A stretch of DNA of 56,483 nt from a virus: positions 1 through 56,483 of IMG/VR virus record IMGVR_UViG_3300047388_000152; one strand, written 5' to 3'. Position 1 is the first letter of the stretch, and every line of letters starts with the position of its first letter. Made by a program: the position numbers and the translations under genes. The notes under the pieces are model-generated. The model saw only the letters and a list, made by a program, of their open reading frames with translations. It had not been told where the DNA came from and ran no database searches. Of the stretch, positions 27,997 to 37,600 are shown piece after piece.

Positions 27997-28438
27997 ATTT
28001 CTTTTTACTTACCTCTGATGAGTCAGGACTGCCTGCCTGTACCCCTAACCGATAAGCATTCTGTTCCTTAATGGCCTGTAGAGAGTCACTGATGCCCTTG
28101 ACGGTCACCTTTAGGTCATTGATGTCGTTCTGCATCTGTTGCATCTGCACTTGCTGAGTAGTGTCCTTTTGGACAATACCCACAAACGATGCTCCGTAGC
28201 TGAACACTACCATCAGTAAAGCTGGCAATACGCCTATAGCGGCTAAAAAACCCTTTGAAATTACGACCTTCTCTGAAAGTTTGGTGTCTGCACGGGTCAT
28301 AAGGCTTTCCTTTTTCGTTAACTCGTGACCCGTTGTATCCACCAATACAGGGTCGTTATCATTCGGTTCTACAGATATATGAACATCTGCATTCGGAGGC
28401 ACGTGGAGGTCGTAGAGCCGTGCGGCAGTGTTAGGCAT
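27995..28438 (-). CDS. Membrane-anchored coiled-coil protein, 147 aa
   Basis: I use ATG 28438, preceded by GGGAG; a start at 28483 is less likely. The N-terminal half is soluble and polar, one hydrophobic segment lies at about residues 60-90 (GFLAAIGVLPALLMVVFSYGASFVGIV), and a coiled coil follows (QQVQMQQMQNDINDLKVTVKGISDSLQAIKEQN). Position in the lysis-side cluster would suit a spanin- or holin-associated role, but there is no direct evidence. Confidence 0.68.
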   Translation of the reverse strand: MPNTAARLYDLHVPPNADVHISVEPNDNDPVLVDTTGHELTKKESLMTRADTKLSEKVVISKGFLAAIGVLPALLMVVFSYGASFVGIVQKDTTQQVQMQQMQNDINDLKVTVKGISDSLQAIKEQNAYRLGVQAGSPDSSEVSKKK

Positions 28439-28537
28439 ATTTGTTCTCCCTGTGCTCTGTGGGGTGAGCAGTCTTACATTCACACACCTCTTATAGTCTC
28501 ACGTGGTTGAGTTTCACTTGAGTCTCCTGTCAGACAC

Positions 28538-29083
28538 TCACTGTTCAACAATGGACGTTGGGCCATGCACCTCAAGCCAGCCGTGTTCCTCATCTAAGAC
28601 TAACGGCCCTGTCACTGAGACGTGCTTACCCATCGCTGGAATCTTTAACGGTAAAGTATAACCATCACACGCTTTCTCTTCTACCACATCCCGTTGCGTT
28701 GGAATCCGTTCACACACAGGTTCGATAACCAGTTTCCCCATCTGGTCAGTCCTGTTCTTATCATTCAAAAGATTCTCTTCCCCTAAATCCAGAGTCAGAC
28801 GGATATGTAAATCACCATCTGGTTCAGGCTTGGACGAAAACAGAACCCCTGTAACTGTTATGCAGTCCTGAATGACGTGTAAACGGTCTTGAGGGGTCTT
28901 GAATCTCCTAGGGTCACCAGCGTAGACGTGTTGCCAGATACTAGCGTCACACTGACCGCGTTGCGTTAGTAGTGTTGGTGTAGGAGTGGGAGTCGGCACA
29001 AGAGGCGCGGATTGACGTATGGCAAGAACGCCCGCCAATGCCGCAACACCTACCCCTATTCCGATAATGACGGCTCTTTTCAT
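28538..29083 (-). CDS. Exported or membrane-anchored protein, 181 aa
   Basis: ATG 29083, in an ATGA overlap with the previous gene. The head MKRAVIIGIGVGVAALAGVLAI is a signal anchor or signal peptide; a Pro/Thr-rich stretch (APLVPTPTPTPT) follows, then a beta-rich domain with several Cys (GQCDASIWQHVYAGDP...RLHVIQDCITVTG...VCERIP...KACDGYTLPLKIPAMGKHVSVTGPLVLDEEHGWLEVHGP). The pattern resembles an OB-fold domain. It probably works in the cell envelope. No known family. Confidence 0.65.
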   Translation of the reverse strand: MKRAVIIGIGVGVAALAGVLAIRQSAPLVPTPTPTPTLLTQRGQCDASIWQHVYAGDPRRFKTPQDRLHVIQDCITVTGVLFSSKPEPDGDLHIRLTLDLGEENLLNDKNRTDQMGKLVIEPVCERIPTQRDVVEEKACDGYTLPLKIPAMGKHVSVTGPLVLDEEHGWLEVHGPTSIVEQ

Positions 29084-29295
29084 TCGTGCCCTTTCTTTGC
29101 TAGGTCGTTTAGGTCGGCCTGTGCCTTGTTCCAATCGGCCTCAGCTTCCGCGATAAGCTGGTCAACGGTCATTGAACCGTTACCTTGAATGGCTTTCTTG
29201 AGTGCCGTGATAAAGCTCAGAGCTACTGGCTCAAGAATGACTATTTCATTGAGTGCTGTAAGGATTTTGTTTGTTGAATCAGGCGTTATGCTCAT
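29080..29295 (-). CDS. Small helical protein, 71 aa
   Basis: Overlaps both neighbours (4 and 17 nt). Helical and acidic (SITPDSTNKILTALNEIVILEPVALSFITALKKAIQG...LIAEAEADWNKAQADLNDLAKKGHE), similar to small phage proteins that precede lysis genes. Function unknown. Confidence 0.65.
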   Translation of the reverse strand: MSITPDSTNKILTALNEIVILEPVALSFITALKKAIQGNGSMTVDQLIAEAEADWNKAQADLNDLAKKGHE

Positions 29296-29779
29296 ATAAG
29301 ACCTCCGCTCCTGTGTGATAGCCAGCCTGTGTGAAAATGGCTGAAATAGTGAGAATGGCTGCCCGAACCAAGTTAAGAGCAGTCAATACTGTTGCACCGT
29401 TCTGTGGCGACAGCACTTTCAGATTTTCCAAAATACTCAAAAAAGGTGCGACAACACCGTTACTGAACAACGTATTAAGCGTGTTCAAAGTAGAGGCTGA
29501 GTTATCGTTTGCCGCATTAGCCGCCTTGATAGCAGAGTCGAACAACCGCCCACCGTCTATAATCTTCTGGCAGTCTCGAACAAACACATCTTTCTGAGCT
29601 AGTGTAATAACGTGGGCGTCATACACCCCTCCGACCGCAACGATAACCGAGTCGGTCAACTTCGGAAGCGTGTCAGCCGCCTTAGCCGCTTTCTGTATAG
29701 CCGTCCCCTGTGGACAGGCGGTAGTGAGCATCGCCAAGACTATGACGAACACACCGCTGAAATTCTTAGCGAGTCTCAT
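29279..29779 (-). CDS. Lipoprotein, 166 aa
   Basis: An N-terminal signal with lipobox LTTAC (Cys22) predicts lipid attachment. The mature part is helical with repeating small residues (AIQKAAKAADTLPKLTDSVIVAVG...SAIKAANAANDNSASTLNTLNTLFSNG). A lipid-anchored protein here could be an outer-membrane spanin part or a superinfection-exclusion protein. It implies a Gram-negative-like envelope, but this is weak evidence. Confidence 0.68.
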   Translation of the reverse strand: MRLAKNFSGVFVIVLAMLTTACPQGTAIQKAAKAADTLPKLTDSVIVAVGGVYDAHVITLAQKDVFVRDCQKIIDGGRLFDSAIKAANAANDNSASTLNTLNTLFSNGVVAPFLSILENLKVLSPQNGATVLTALNLVRAAILTISAIFTQAGYHTGAEVLYEHNA

Positions 29780-29827
29780 ATTTCTCCTATAAAACAGGGA
29801 TGGATTTTACCCCATCCCTTTCCTAAT

Positions 29828-30157
29828 TTACGCTACTGGCGGTGCTGGAGTTGGAGCAATAGCGAGTACGTTACCCGATACTGCCGACAACTGAGCTTCT
29901 GCCGCTTTGAGTCCTGAAAGGTCAATGGCTGGATTAGCGGCAATAGCTGCCGCAACTTCGTCCTTGACCGTCTGAATAGCTGTTCCGATAGCAGCCAAAT
30001 CCGCGTCCTCTGACGCGACCAATGCGTTCAAATCATCCTGAGCAGACATAATGTGTTTTAACTCCTTCCTTGTTTCTAGTTGATGCCGGAGCACCTTGTT
30101 GATGAGATTCTTAATCTCGTGTAATGCCGAATGAATTTCGGCAGAATCGTGTTCCAT
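29828..30157 (-). CDS. Coiled-coil protein, 109 aa, with possible internal start
   Basis: ATG 30157 overlaps the previous stop. Residues 1-36 are a helix (EIHSALHEIKNLINKVLRHQLETRKELKHI). An internal ATG (residue 37, near 30049) is preceded by AAGGAG, so a second shorter product of 73 aa starting MSAQDDLNALVASEDADLAAIG could be made. The tail is Ala/Pro-rich. Small phage proteins like this occur near lysis or internal virion genes. Function unknown. Confidence 0.62.
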   Translation of the reverse strand: MEHDSAEIHSALHEIKNLINKVLRHQLETRKELKHIMSAQDDLNALVASEDADLAAIGTAIQTVKDEVAAAIAANPAIDLSGLKAAEAQLSAVSGNVLAIAPTPAPPVA

Positions 30158-30255
30158 TACTGCCTCGTAAATGCGTAAATGAGCATTCCTATTACGGCCA
30201 AACCTATGACCGTAATGCCGATATGGTCGTACAGAAAATAGCCTAGCTTCTTCAT
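30157..30255 (-). CDS. Small single-span membrane protein, 32 aa
   Basis: ATG 30255, in an ATGA overlap with the gene upstream, and its stop overlaps the next ATG (TAATG). One hydrophobic helix (GITVIGLAVIGMLIYAF) with a basic head and tail. The tight double overlap argues that it is translated. Confidence 0.6.
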   Translation of the reverse strand: MKKLGYFLYDHIGITVIGLAVIGMLIYAFTRQ

Positions 30256-30707
30256 TTCTTTTTGGGTGTCGGCTTGACTACCTTTGCTGGTGCTTTTTTC
30301 ACCGCTTTAGGCTTAGTCTCAGCGTTCACCAACTCGGTAGAGGCTTTCACAATGTCTACTGCCTTTGTCTGAATCTCCTGAGCCTTTTCACCTTTCTTGG
30401 TCTTTGTCTGCTTAGTAGAGATAAATCCCAAGAACACTGACAAGGCTAGTCCCAGTCCTACTGGACTGGCATTGATGTCAAAGCCAAAAAATGAGAACAG
30501 CGGCGAAACATCCGTCAGCGCCATCAGTCCTGACAGTGCGAGTATAAACGATGCCCCTGCTATAAACCTCGCCTTATTTTGTTCCAACCAGTACACGAAG
30601 TTAAAGGAATTGATTCCAGTCTTACTTATGGACGTGCCTAGAGACAGCACAAACACTGTCGAGTATAAAATCGCTAAATTCTTTATGAAAGGTAGTACGT
30701 ATTCCAT
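30252..30707 (-). CDS. Membrane protein with Lys/Pro-rich tail, candidate holin
   Basis: 151 aa. Three hydrophobic segments: near residues 8-28 (IKNLAILYSTVFVLSLGTSI), 45-67 (RFIAGASFILALSGLMAL) and 80-98 (PVGLGLALSVFLGFI), followed by a soluble Lys-rich tail (KPKAVKKAPAKVVKPTPKKK). It starts 4 nt after the lysozyme gene in transcription order. A three-span protein beside an endolysin is the usual holin setting, but the tail is long for a classic holin, so I call it a candidate only. Confidence 0.6.
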   Translation of the reverse strand: MEYVLPFIKNLAILYSTVFVLSLGTSISKTGINSFNFVYWLEQNKARFIAGASFILALSGLMALTDVSPLFSFFGFDINASPVGLGLALSVFLGFISTKQTKTKKGEKAQEIQTKAVDIVKASTELVNAETKPKAVKKAPAKVVKPTPKKK

Positions 30708-30711
30708 AGTT

Positions 30712-31143
30712 TTAGTAAGGGGTCAGGAACTGTTTCTTTTCGGTCTGCCTACGGCCTATGATTTCAGGGGGCTTATTCCACAGTAGAAATGCTTGTGCCG
30801 CTTTCCCAAAATCAACCTTATTAATCCACTTGAGTACTGACGATTTTTTCCACCCACCTACACCGATGTTGAAAGCCAGAGAAGTACAGGCGTCAAATTG
30901 ATGGTCGGCTAACGGAACTTTAACCGTGGCGTTGATAATATCCTCACAGGCTTTCAGGTCTTGGGCTAGAAAAGCATCACATTGAGCTTGAGTGATAGTC
31001 TGACCGACCTTCAGATGGTCAGTTTGGACTACCAAGTGTCCACAACCGCAAGTTGGTAAGCCCCGTGAATCCCTATAAACTTTCAAGACAATTCCCTCGC
31101 GGGCTTCTAAAAGTCTAATTCCGTGTTGACTCGTGTTCATATG
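30712..31143 (-). CDS. Endolysin, T4-type lysozyme (GH24)
   Basis: 143 aa from ATG 31143; an in-frame GTG at 31164 would add 7 residues. MNTSQHGIRLLEAREGIVLKVYRDSRGLPTCGCGH carries the GH24 triad: Glu15, Asp24 and Thr30, with the same 9 and 6 spacing as in T4 lysozyme. It cleaves murein between MurNAc and GlcNAc to lyse the host. No signal peptide is visible, so a holin is expected; the membrane protein just downstream is a candidate. Its length is close to that of T4 lysozyme. Confidence 0.9.
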   Translation of the reverse strand, partial: HMNTSQHGIRLLEAREGIVLKVYRDSRGLPTCGCGHLVVQTDHLKVGQTITQAQCDAFLAQDLKACEDIINATVKVPLADHQFDACTSLAFNIGVGGWKKSSVLKWINKVDFGKAAQAFLLWNKPPEIIGRRQTEKKQFLTPY

Positions 31144-31213
31144 CTTAAAACTCACTTCTATCACTTAATTCTCGGTGCCTATATGTTCGCCGTTCCTATA
31201 AGCGTTCTAGCGG

Positions 31214-34200
31214 TCAGTGGCCTCCTTTCTTTTGGTAAGTCTGTTCGTCAACGCCTAAGAAAGCGGGTGGCGCGGTCTTAAACACGCCCATCACACCGCT
31301 ATCCTCAGCACCCTCGGCAATCTCTTTGACTATCATCGGCAACATCATATGAAGAATGATGTTTTGCTGAATGTCGTCTGCCGCGTTCTTCCCTAATCCA
31401 CTCCAATTACCTCTCGTAGCGTTGTTGTACGCTTCTCCTAACCTGAATTGATAGTTAGCAGGCTGGCCGATGACATCCTTGCCCGTAAAGTGTTCAAGCG
31501 GGAACGTGACGGCAGGAGATAGTTTTTTCTCCAAGAATGTCTTCGCTATCTCTAATGGTTCGTGGTACTTGTCCTGCTGCACTCCAGTCTCGTAGTTGTA
31601 GATACTGTGTCCCAGTCTCCACAAGAATACGGCAGTACCACCAAAACCCGCAGTTAAATCATAACGGGTATTACCAAACTTCACCTTAGCAAAGTCAGTG
31701 TCTGATGGGTCTGTGGCACTCTCTCCTCCGAATACGGCTACCATTGTCGTGTAGGCCAGAGCCATTCCTGCCGTAAATCGCATAGCTTCTCTAGCCTTCA
31801 GGTTCCGTGTAACTGGGTCATCCTTGATGTAAGAGAACGGATTGAACAGTTCGTTGGCCACTTTAACCTGAGACAGTTTAAGTCTTGGAGCAAAGAGAGT
31901 GTCTTTGATGAGAGGGTTGTTCAAGACCTTTTCTACTCCATCGCCAAACACCGCACGACCTGTGTAAGCATTCGCTAGGTTAGCGATGTTCTTGTAGAAC
32001 TCAGGGTTAGCCTCTGGTGTCATTCCTCTTGCCTCTCCAAACGCTCTCCATTTGTTAAAGAGAGCAAGACGTTCCATATTCATTCCCAAGATAAATCCCT
32101 GTTGAGAACGTTGAACATGAGGTAAAGATTGAGTCCAGTTGCCCCGTAGCTCGTCCTCTTCTACGTGACCCGTGTTCGAGACGGATGTGGATGGCAACTC
32201 TGAGAGATTTCCGCCGAATCGTTTATACAGGTCTACTCCGGGCAATTTATTAAAGTCGTGAGCCAGACGGGTAAATTCTTCGGGGTTAGCGGCTATTCCT
32301 CTCGCCGTAGCAGGAATGCTCTGTTTTAGCGACACGTCTAACGGATGAGTCAGGAACGCTACTAACCCCTGTCTGCCTTGGTGGACATTTAGTGAGGTCA
32401 TTAAAGGACGTGGAGTGTCCACTGCCTGTCTAACGGCTCTTTTCCATAGAGGCTTAGAGACACGGTTAAATTCTCTTGCTGCGTTACTACGCGCTTCCAT
32501 AGAACGACTAGTAGCTTCAGCTTTCTGAATCAACAGCATCTGTTGGTCGATGTCGATACCGTGGTCATTCCAGACTTTCTGCATCTCTTCAGACGCATTG
32601 GCTAATTGAGCCGCGTTTTGTTTGGCCTTTTTAGCAGCCTCTATTCGTTGATAAGAGTCTTTGTAGAGAGAATCCCTCTGACCCTTGCTCAACTGTTTCA
32701 TTAGGTCAGGAAACTCTGCATCCATCTCCCGATACCATTGATTAGAACTGATAGCCCGTCTGGATGGAGTGCCACCGAGTTTATCATTCAACCATTTCTC
32801 CGCTCCGGCAGCAGCTAGGTCGGATAGTGTTTGAGGGTCTTTAATATTAGCCCCTTCTAGTCTTGTCCTAGCATCTTTGGCTAGTTCTCGTACAGGAGTG
32901 TCCCAGAACGCAGCTTTCTTAGTGGCGTCTCTTGCCTCTCTCAAGTTCCGTGCGATAGCGGTTTCGTTCGTCTTAGCCGCAGCTAGTGATTCAGCTTTCT
33001 TCTGGGCACGTTGAGCATCTAGCTCTTTAAGCTGATTCATTGCGTCTTTACGCACTTGAGGGTCTGTAGACTCACGAGATGCCTTTAACGCTCCTATACG
33101 AGCATCATTCAGAGCCTTAGACTCTTTCTGGATATCCTGAAGGATAGACCGCCGTTCAGCATCTGTAGCGCCTCTATCGTTGAGAGCTTTAATCCGGGCA
33201 TCTTGTCTAAGCTCGTAAGCACGTTGGCGTATGTCTTGAAGATGTGGTTCTACAGCCGCTCCAAACGTATCGGTCAACTCTTTGTTCAGGTCTTCGATTT
33301 TAGGAACCTTGTGGAGTCTGCCAGCGGCATACTGAGCTATCAGTTCCGCATCACCGGGGAGTTCTTTCTTTACACCAATGGCACCACGTTCCCCGACCGT
33401 GGCTTTCTGTCTCTCTAGTCCCCCAAGATTAAGGTTCTTAATGCGAGATAGTACATCGTTCTTAGCCTGTTCAGACGCCTTCTCTAGCTTGTCGATGTAG
33501 GTCTCAGACTTCTTAGCACCGCCTGTTCTCTTAGTGGAGTTTTTCTGAGCTTCCGCTAACTGTTTATCGAGTTGAGCAATACGGTCATTTTGCCGTTGAA
33601 TCTCCTCTCCAGTCTTGCGGATGTACTCACTCTCTTTACTATCAAGTCCTTTGTTTCTAGCCTTTTGTGAGAGTTTGTTAAGGTAATACTCCATCTTATC
33701 TGGAGCAAAATCTTCCACGGCACGAATGCCAGCGTTCATCTGTCCCATCTCGGTCGCTTTTTTGGTGAACCGATTTATGAAATCATCGTGTTTCTTAGCC
33801 AGTTCGTCAGCCTTAGCGGGGTCTGTAGAACGTAAAGACTCAATCTCAGCCGCTTGGTGACGCATCACCCCGAATCCGACAGACGCCCAGTTGGTCGCAG
33901 GTTCTACCTTTCCTGAGAGGACATCAGTGCGAGCGGTATCTATTCCTTTGTCGGCTATATATGCTTGTCCTACGTTCTGAGCGTCTTTAGGGATGTTCTG
34001 AGGCTCATAGGTGGTCTTAGAACCTTTCTCTAGCTGTGCGGCATCAAGAGTCTGAGAGAGACCGCGTTCTTTAAGTGGAATAGTTGCCCTTACGTTATCA
34101 GGTGCCATTCCTTTCCCAATCTTAGGCTTGAGTTCGTCAGCACTGATTCTCTCTGGCTTAACGGACTCGGACTTAGCGACCTCGCCTGTGGGACGTAGAA

Positions 34201-37200
34201 CTTCAGGCTTAATATCCTCAAAGGTCTTGTCCATCCCTGTGAATTTAGAATTATCTCTTACGTATTCATAGGCTGCTCTTAGATAGGGCTTAACTACATC
34301 CCCCATCTCGTCTACCATTCGTTTCGAGTAGTCAGCGAAAGTACGACTGCCCGCTTCCACATGGTAGGAAGCAACGCGGAGTAGGGCTTTGGCTAGTTCA
34401 GGGTCAACAGGCAATCCACTTGATGCTGTTCTTGTGGACTCTTTGAGTTTCTGGGAGACGACTGACTTAGCTTTATTGTATTCGTCAGTCGTTACCAGCT
34501 TGTTCTTACTTCCATAGGTTCGGGGCACCTTTTCGGAGGTAGTAGTAGCGGATTCTGAGGGTTTGCCTTCAGGTTTAGTATCAGACGATGCCCCGATTTC
34601 TTTCCATTGGTCATTGAGAGCCGTAGTCCCGTTATACCCCTCACCGGGACGTATCCTGACTCTCTGAGTACCGTTCGGCATAGTATCGACGTAGCCGACC
34701 CTTGCGCCGTCACTGACGGGTGTTTGACCCTTTGGAATCCAATCTGTGCCCTCTGGAGCTTGAGGAGTTGCAGGAGTCTCCTCTGCTACAGGCTTTTTAG
34801 CCGTTTCGATAGGTGCAAGGTCTCCCCCAAAATCAGGATAGCCGTTAGGACGGTCTTTCCTATCATCACGCATACGATAGCGACTACCATTTGCACGTTC
34901 GTATAGAGGTTCCTCTGCAGCGTTCTGCCCGACAGGTGTATCTTCAGCAGGGGTGACTGTTTCTCGTGGTGCTGTAAGTTCGCCCTTTTTAGCTATAGAT
35001 TTCTTGGGTTTCGCTGTCACGTTGGCAGTGCTTGACCCGTTTTTAGACAATGCTTTCTGAGTGTAGAGAGCATCGTTAGTGTCTTGAACTTCCTCTGGAG
35101 TCCTAGCTACTTCCTCACTAGACTTCTTTATCTCTGCCTCTTTCTCTGCCTTAGTTTTTCCTTGAAAATCAGATTCAGGGGTAACCGGAGGCTCGAACAC
35201 CCCACCTATGGTCTCTGGTGCCTGCTCACCATCACGGATAATCCCATTCTCATCTACATAGGACGGACTAGGTTTACCCTCTGTATCTGTAAACGGTACT
35301 TGGTTATTAAGACCTTCTTTTAGTTGGTTCTGTAGGTCTTGAATATGTTGAGGTAAATCTTTGTAAGTGGTCTCTGGTATCTCAACTTGAACCTGTGCAT
35401 TTGTCTTTGGGTCAACGGTCTTAACATCACCGTCCTTAGACATCTCCACTACTGCTGCATTCCCACGTTCGTCTTGAACACGAATAGGCGTGTCTACCAC
35501 ATCGTGCCCGCCGAGACTGGAAGCGTGAAGCAGTGTGAATAAGACAGCATTACTAAATGAGTCTTTATTACTATCCCCAAAGGCTTTTGACACAAGTCCT
35601 GACCCAACACCAACTGTGCCTAATTCAACGCCTTTAGAGAGAATCTTTCCAGTGTAAGGTTCGGCCAACTTACCAATTCCGGGGGCAACCTCACCAACCT
35701 TACCCAATGCGTACCCTTTCGCACCTTCTAATGCGACTTTAGACCAATCTACTTTGTTACCTTCTCCAGCCGCTTGTAGGGCAGAGTCAGACGCAAATTG
35801 TACCGCTGGCCCACCGGGGTATATGACCATTCGAGCAAAATCACCCGTCAACTGACCAGCGGTACGAGCGATAGTTGACCCCCAAGTATTCCGTTGGATA
35901 GGACGGCCTTCTAGGTATCCCTTATCCTCTGGTGTTGCGGTATCGGTGTATTTGCTCTGCGTAGCATCTGCAACCTGTCCGATATTCTGAGAGGCATCTT
36001 GCAGATACTTCACGAGACCGTCTGCGGGACGAGTGCCCTCTGTAAGCCCCGGAATGTGCATTAGGGGATTGGCTTCCTGCTCTATTTGAAGTATTCCCGC
36101 CAACGCTTTAGCAGTAGTGCCACCTGAGCCTAGCAATCCACCAATAGCAGCCGCTGTAGGGTCTTTTGCTAAATCAGGGACACCAGAGTAGGGACTGTCT
36201 ATCGCGGATTTGATGTCATCAGCCGTATCCTGTGCAAAGTTACGTCCCACTTGTAGATTAGGCTGTGGATTCTCCACTCTCTCTCGGTTTATTTTGTCTT
36301 GGAGCATCGGATTAACGTCTACTCCACCTCTAGCTAAGTCTCCGTAACTAACATCAATATTCTGTCCGGGCTTGAAATCGGTGACTAAGTGAAAATCACC
36401 CGTATGAATACCGGGATACTTAGCCTGTAACTGGCCCGCAAGGTATTTTTCAGCATCTGCTTTATTTCTCACAGATGACGGAAGCGAAATAGTGTCGGAT
36501 ACGGCAGTCTTGAAACTATCCCAATCTCTAGCATTTACCTCTTGCGTGGGACGTTGTGGAATAGGTTGAAGGTTCTTGTCTAAGAGATTACCGTTCTCGT
36601 CGTAGTTCTCGTCTCCAACTTTTACATCAGTCTTCTCTCCGTGCTTTGGAACAGTACCTTGAGGTGCTGACATTGTGGCAGTACTTGACCGCGTAGGCAC
36701 AGCCGCTATTTGTCCAACGGGAGTGACATTCGGAACAGTAGTAGGCAGAGACTGTCTAAACGTGTTTTGAGTCTGAATATTGTCTTCAAGCTGATTGTCT
36801 TTTAGATACTGTTGATACCTGTCAGCTAGTATCTTTTGGTCAACATTTACAGGAGATTGAGACGGGTCAAAGTTCACAGGAGCCGTATCTTGTATCTCTT
36901 GAGGCATCGTTCCTTGGGGAACATCCTGAGCCACAGGAGCCGTGGGTTGTGCCTGAGCGTTAGGGTCTGGAGCTAACGCTTGTCCCGGGGGTGGTTTCAA
37001 GACGCCATCCACGTCTTTCTGTGCAAACGAAAAATCAGGAGGAACAATCTTATCCACATCTGCTTGAGCAAAAGAATAATCAGGAGTAGATGTCTGACCC
37101 TTTTTGGTGCGATTGAGAACACCTTGTGTATATTCCCTAAAACTTGGTTCATCGGGCTTAAAACGGGTAGGGTTATCATACTGTTCCATCCGTCCTTCAC

Positions 37201-37600
37201 CGCCATACCATCCCGCCGCAGCCTTGCGGATGGCCGTATCTTCATCGGGACTCGTCGCTAGAGCTTTCTTTAGGTACGACCCGAATTCTCCGTTAAACAC
37301 CTTGGTCTGAGCATCTGGACTGCTCTTAAACTCATCCACGGACATAGGACGCCCTACGTACTTAGTCGTCCACGGAGCGACATTGGCGGGTAGTACTTGG
37401 AACCCTCCCGCTGCGTGTGTTCTTGGATTGTCTCTTACGTTGAAATTGTTAGTGGATTCTTGACCAAACACACCCTGTCGCACTCGGTCTAAGATAGGGG
37501 AAATGTCGGGTTCTTTGGGTATGACAGGCTTCATTTTCAGGTAACTATTGTCACCCGTAGCCTTTGCTATATCGTCATATGCCCAAGTAAAGTCGCCCAT
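31214..37600 (-). CDS. Giant internal virion / DNA-ejection protein with N-terminal transglycosylase-like domain
   Basis: 2128 aa. The N-terminal about 170 residues look like a lysozyme/SLT-type domain (RQGVFGQESTNNFNVRDNPRTHAAGGFQVLPANVAPWTTKYVGRPM, with the Glu in GQES). Then come long low-complexity, Gln/Pro/Lys-rich and helical parts, with coiled coils between about residues 1250-1650. The C-terminal third is helical, with a hydrophobic segment (FTAGMALAYTTMVAVFGG). Podoviruses carry such giant core proteins (T7 gp16-like in plan) that cut murein and guide DNA into the cell. Two copies of the 23-bp element (sites 6 and 7) lie inside it. Confidence 0.78.
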   Translation of the reverse strand: MGDFTWAYDDIAKATGDNSYLKMKPVIPKEPDISPILDRVRQGVFGQESTNNFNVRDNPRTHAAGGFQVLPANVAPWTTKYVGRPMSVDEFKSSPDAQTKVFNGEFGSYLKKALATSPDEDTAIRKAAAGWYGGEGRMEQYDNPTRFKPDEPSFREYTQGVLNRTKKGQTSTPDYSFAQADVDKIVPPDFSFAQKDVDGVLKPPPGQALAPDPNAQAQPTAPVAQDVPQGTMPQEIQDTAPVNFDPSQSPVNVDQKILADRYQQYLKDNQLEDNIQTQNTFRQSLPTTVPNVTPVGQIAAVPTRSSTATMSAPQGTVPKHGEKTDVKVGDENYDENGNLLDKNLQPIPQRPTQEVNARDWDSFKTAVSDTISLPSSVRNKADAEKYLAGQLQAKYPGIHTGDFHLVTDFKPGQNIDVSYGDLARGGVDVNPMLQDKINRERVENPQPNLQVGRNFAQDTADDIKSAIDSPYSGVPDLAKDPTAAAIGGLLGSGGTTAKALAGILQIEQEANPLMHIPGLTEGTRPADGLVKYLQDASQNIGQVADATQSKYTDTATPEDKGYLEGRPIQRNTWGSTIARTAGQLTGDFARMVIYPGGPAVQFASDSALQAAGEGNKVDWSKVALEGAKGYALGKVGEVAPGIGKLAEPYTGKILSKGVELGTVGVGSGLVSKAFGDSNKDSFSNAVLFTLLHASSLGGHDVVDTPIRVQDERGNAAVVEMSKDGDVKTVDPKTNAQVQVEIPETTYKDLPQHIQDLQNQLKEGLNNQVPFTDTEGKPSPSYVDENGIIRDGEQAPETIGGVFEPPVTPESDFQGKTKAEKEAEIKKSSEEVARTPEEVQDTNDALYTQKALSKNGSSTANVTAKPKKSIAKKGELTAPRETVTPAEDTPVGQNAAEEPLYERANGSRYRMRDDRKDRPNGYPDFGGDLAPIETAKKPVAEETPATPQAPEGTDWIPKGQTPVSDGARVGYVDTMPNGTQRVRIRPGEGYNGTTALNDQWKEIGASSDTKPEGKPSESATTTSEKVPRTYGSKNKLVTTDEYNKAKSVVSQKLKESTRTASSGLPVDPELAKALLRVASYHVEAGSRTFADYSKRMVDEMGDVVKPYLRAAYEYVRDNSKFTGMDKTFEDIKPEVLRPTGEVAKSESVKPERISADELKPKIGKGMAPDNVRATIPLKERGLSQTLDAAQLEKGSKTTYEPQNIPKDAQNVGQAYIADKGIDTARTDVLSGKVEPATNWASVGFGVMRHQAAEIESLRSTDPAKADELAKKHDDFINRFTKKATEMGQMNAGIRAVEDFAPDKMEYYLNKLSQKARNKGLDSKESEYIRKTGEEIQRQNDRIAQLDKQLAEAQKNSTKRTGGAKKSETYIDKLEKASEQAKNDVLSRIKNLNLGGLERQKATVGERGAIGVKKELPGDAELIAQYAAGRLHKVPKIEDLNKELTDTFGAAVEPHLQDIRQRAYELRQDARIKALNDRGATDAERRSILQDIQKESKALNDARIGALKASRESTDPQVRKDAMNQLKELDAQRAQKKAESLAAAKTNETAIARNLREARDATKKAAFWDTPVRELAKDARTRLEGANIKDPQTLSDLAAAGAEKWLNDKLGGTPSRRAISSNQWYREMDAEFPDLMKQLSKGQRDSLYKDSYQRIEAAKKAKQNAAQLANASEEMQKVWNDHGIDIDQQMLLIQKAEATSRSMEARSNAAREFNRVSKPLWKRAVRQAVDTPRPLMTSLNVHQGRQGLVAFLTHPLDVSLKQSIPATARGIAANPEEFTRLAHDFNKLPGVDLYKRFGGNLSELPSTSVSNTGHVEEDELRGNWTQSLPHVQRSQQGFILGMNMERLALFNKWRAFGEARGMTPEANPEFYKNIANLANAYTGRAVFGDGVEKVLNNPLIKDTLFAPRLKLSQVKVANELFNPFSYIKDDPVTRNLKAREAMRFTAGMALAYTTMVAVFGGESATDPSDTDFAKVKFGNTRYDLTAGFGGTAVFLWRLGHSIYNYETGVQQDKYHEPLEIAKTFLEKKLSPAVTFPLEHFTGKDVIGQPANYQFRLGEAYNNATRGNWSGLGKNAADDIQQNIILHMMLPMIVKEIAEGAEDSGVMGVFKTAPPAFLGVDEQTYQKKGGH
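35014..35036 (-). promoter_or_regulatory. Dispersed 23-bp element, site 6 (inside giant virion gene)
   Basis: - strand: arm GTCAAGCA, then CTGCCA-ACG-TGACAG. In frame it encodes SSTANVT. Oriented with transcription. Confidence 0.72.
36667..36689 (-). promoter_or_regulatory. Dispersed 23-bp element, site 7 (inside giant virion gene)
   Basis: - strand: arm GTCAAGTA, then CTGCCA-CAA-TGTCAG. In frame it encodes SSTATMS. Oriented with transcription. Confidence 0.72.

Noticed and set aside
31140-31280. 46-codon + strand frame with a hydrophobic stretch near the lysozyme start
   Set aside because: Antisense to two confident genes, no ribosome site; probably chance.
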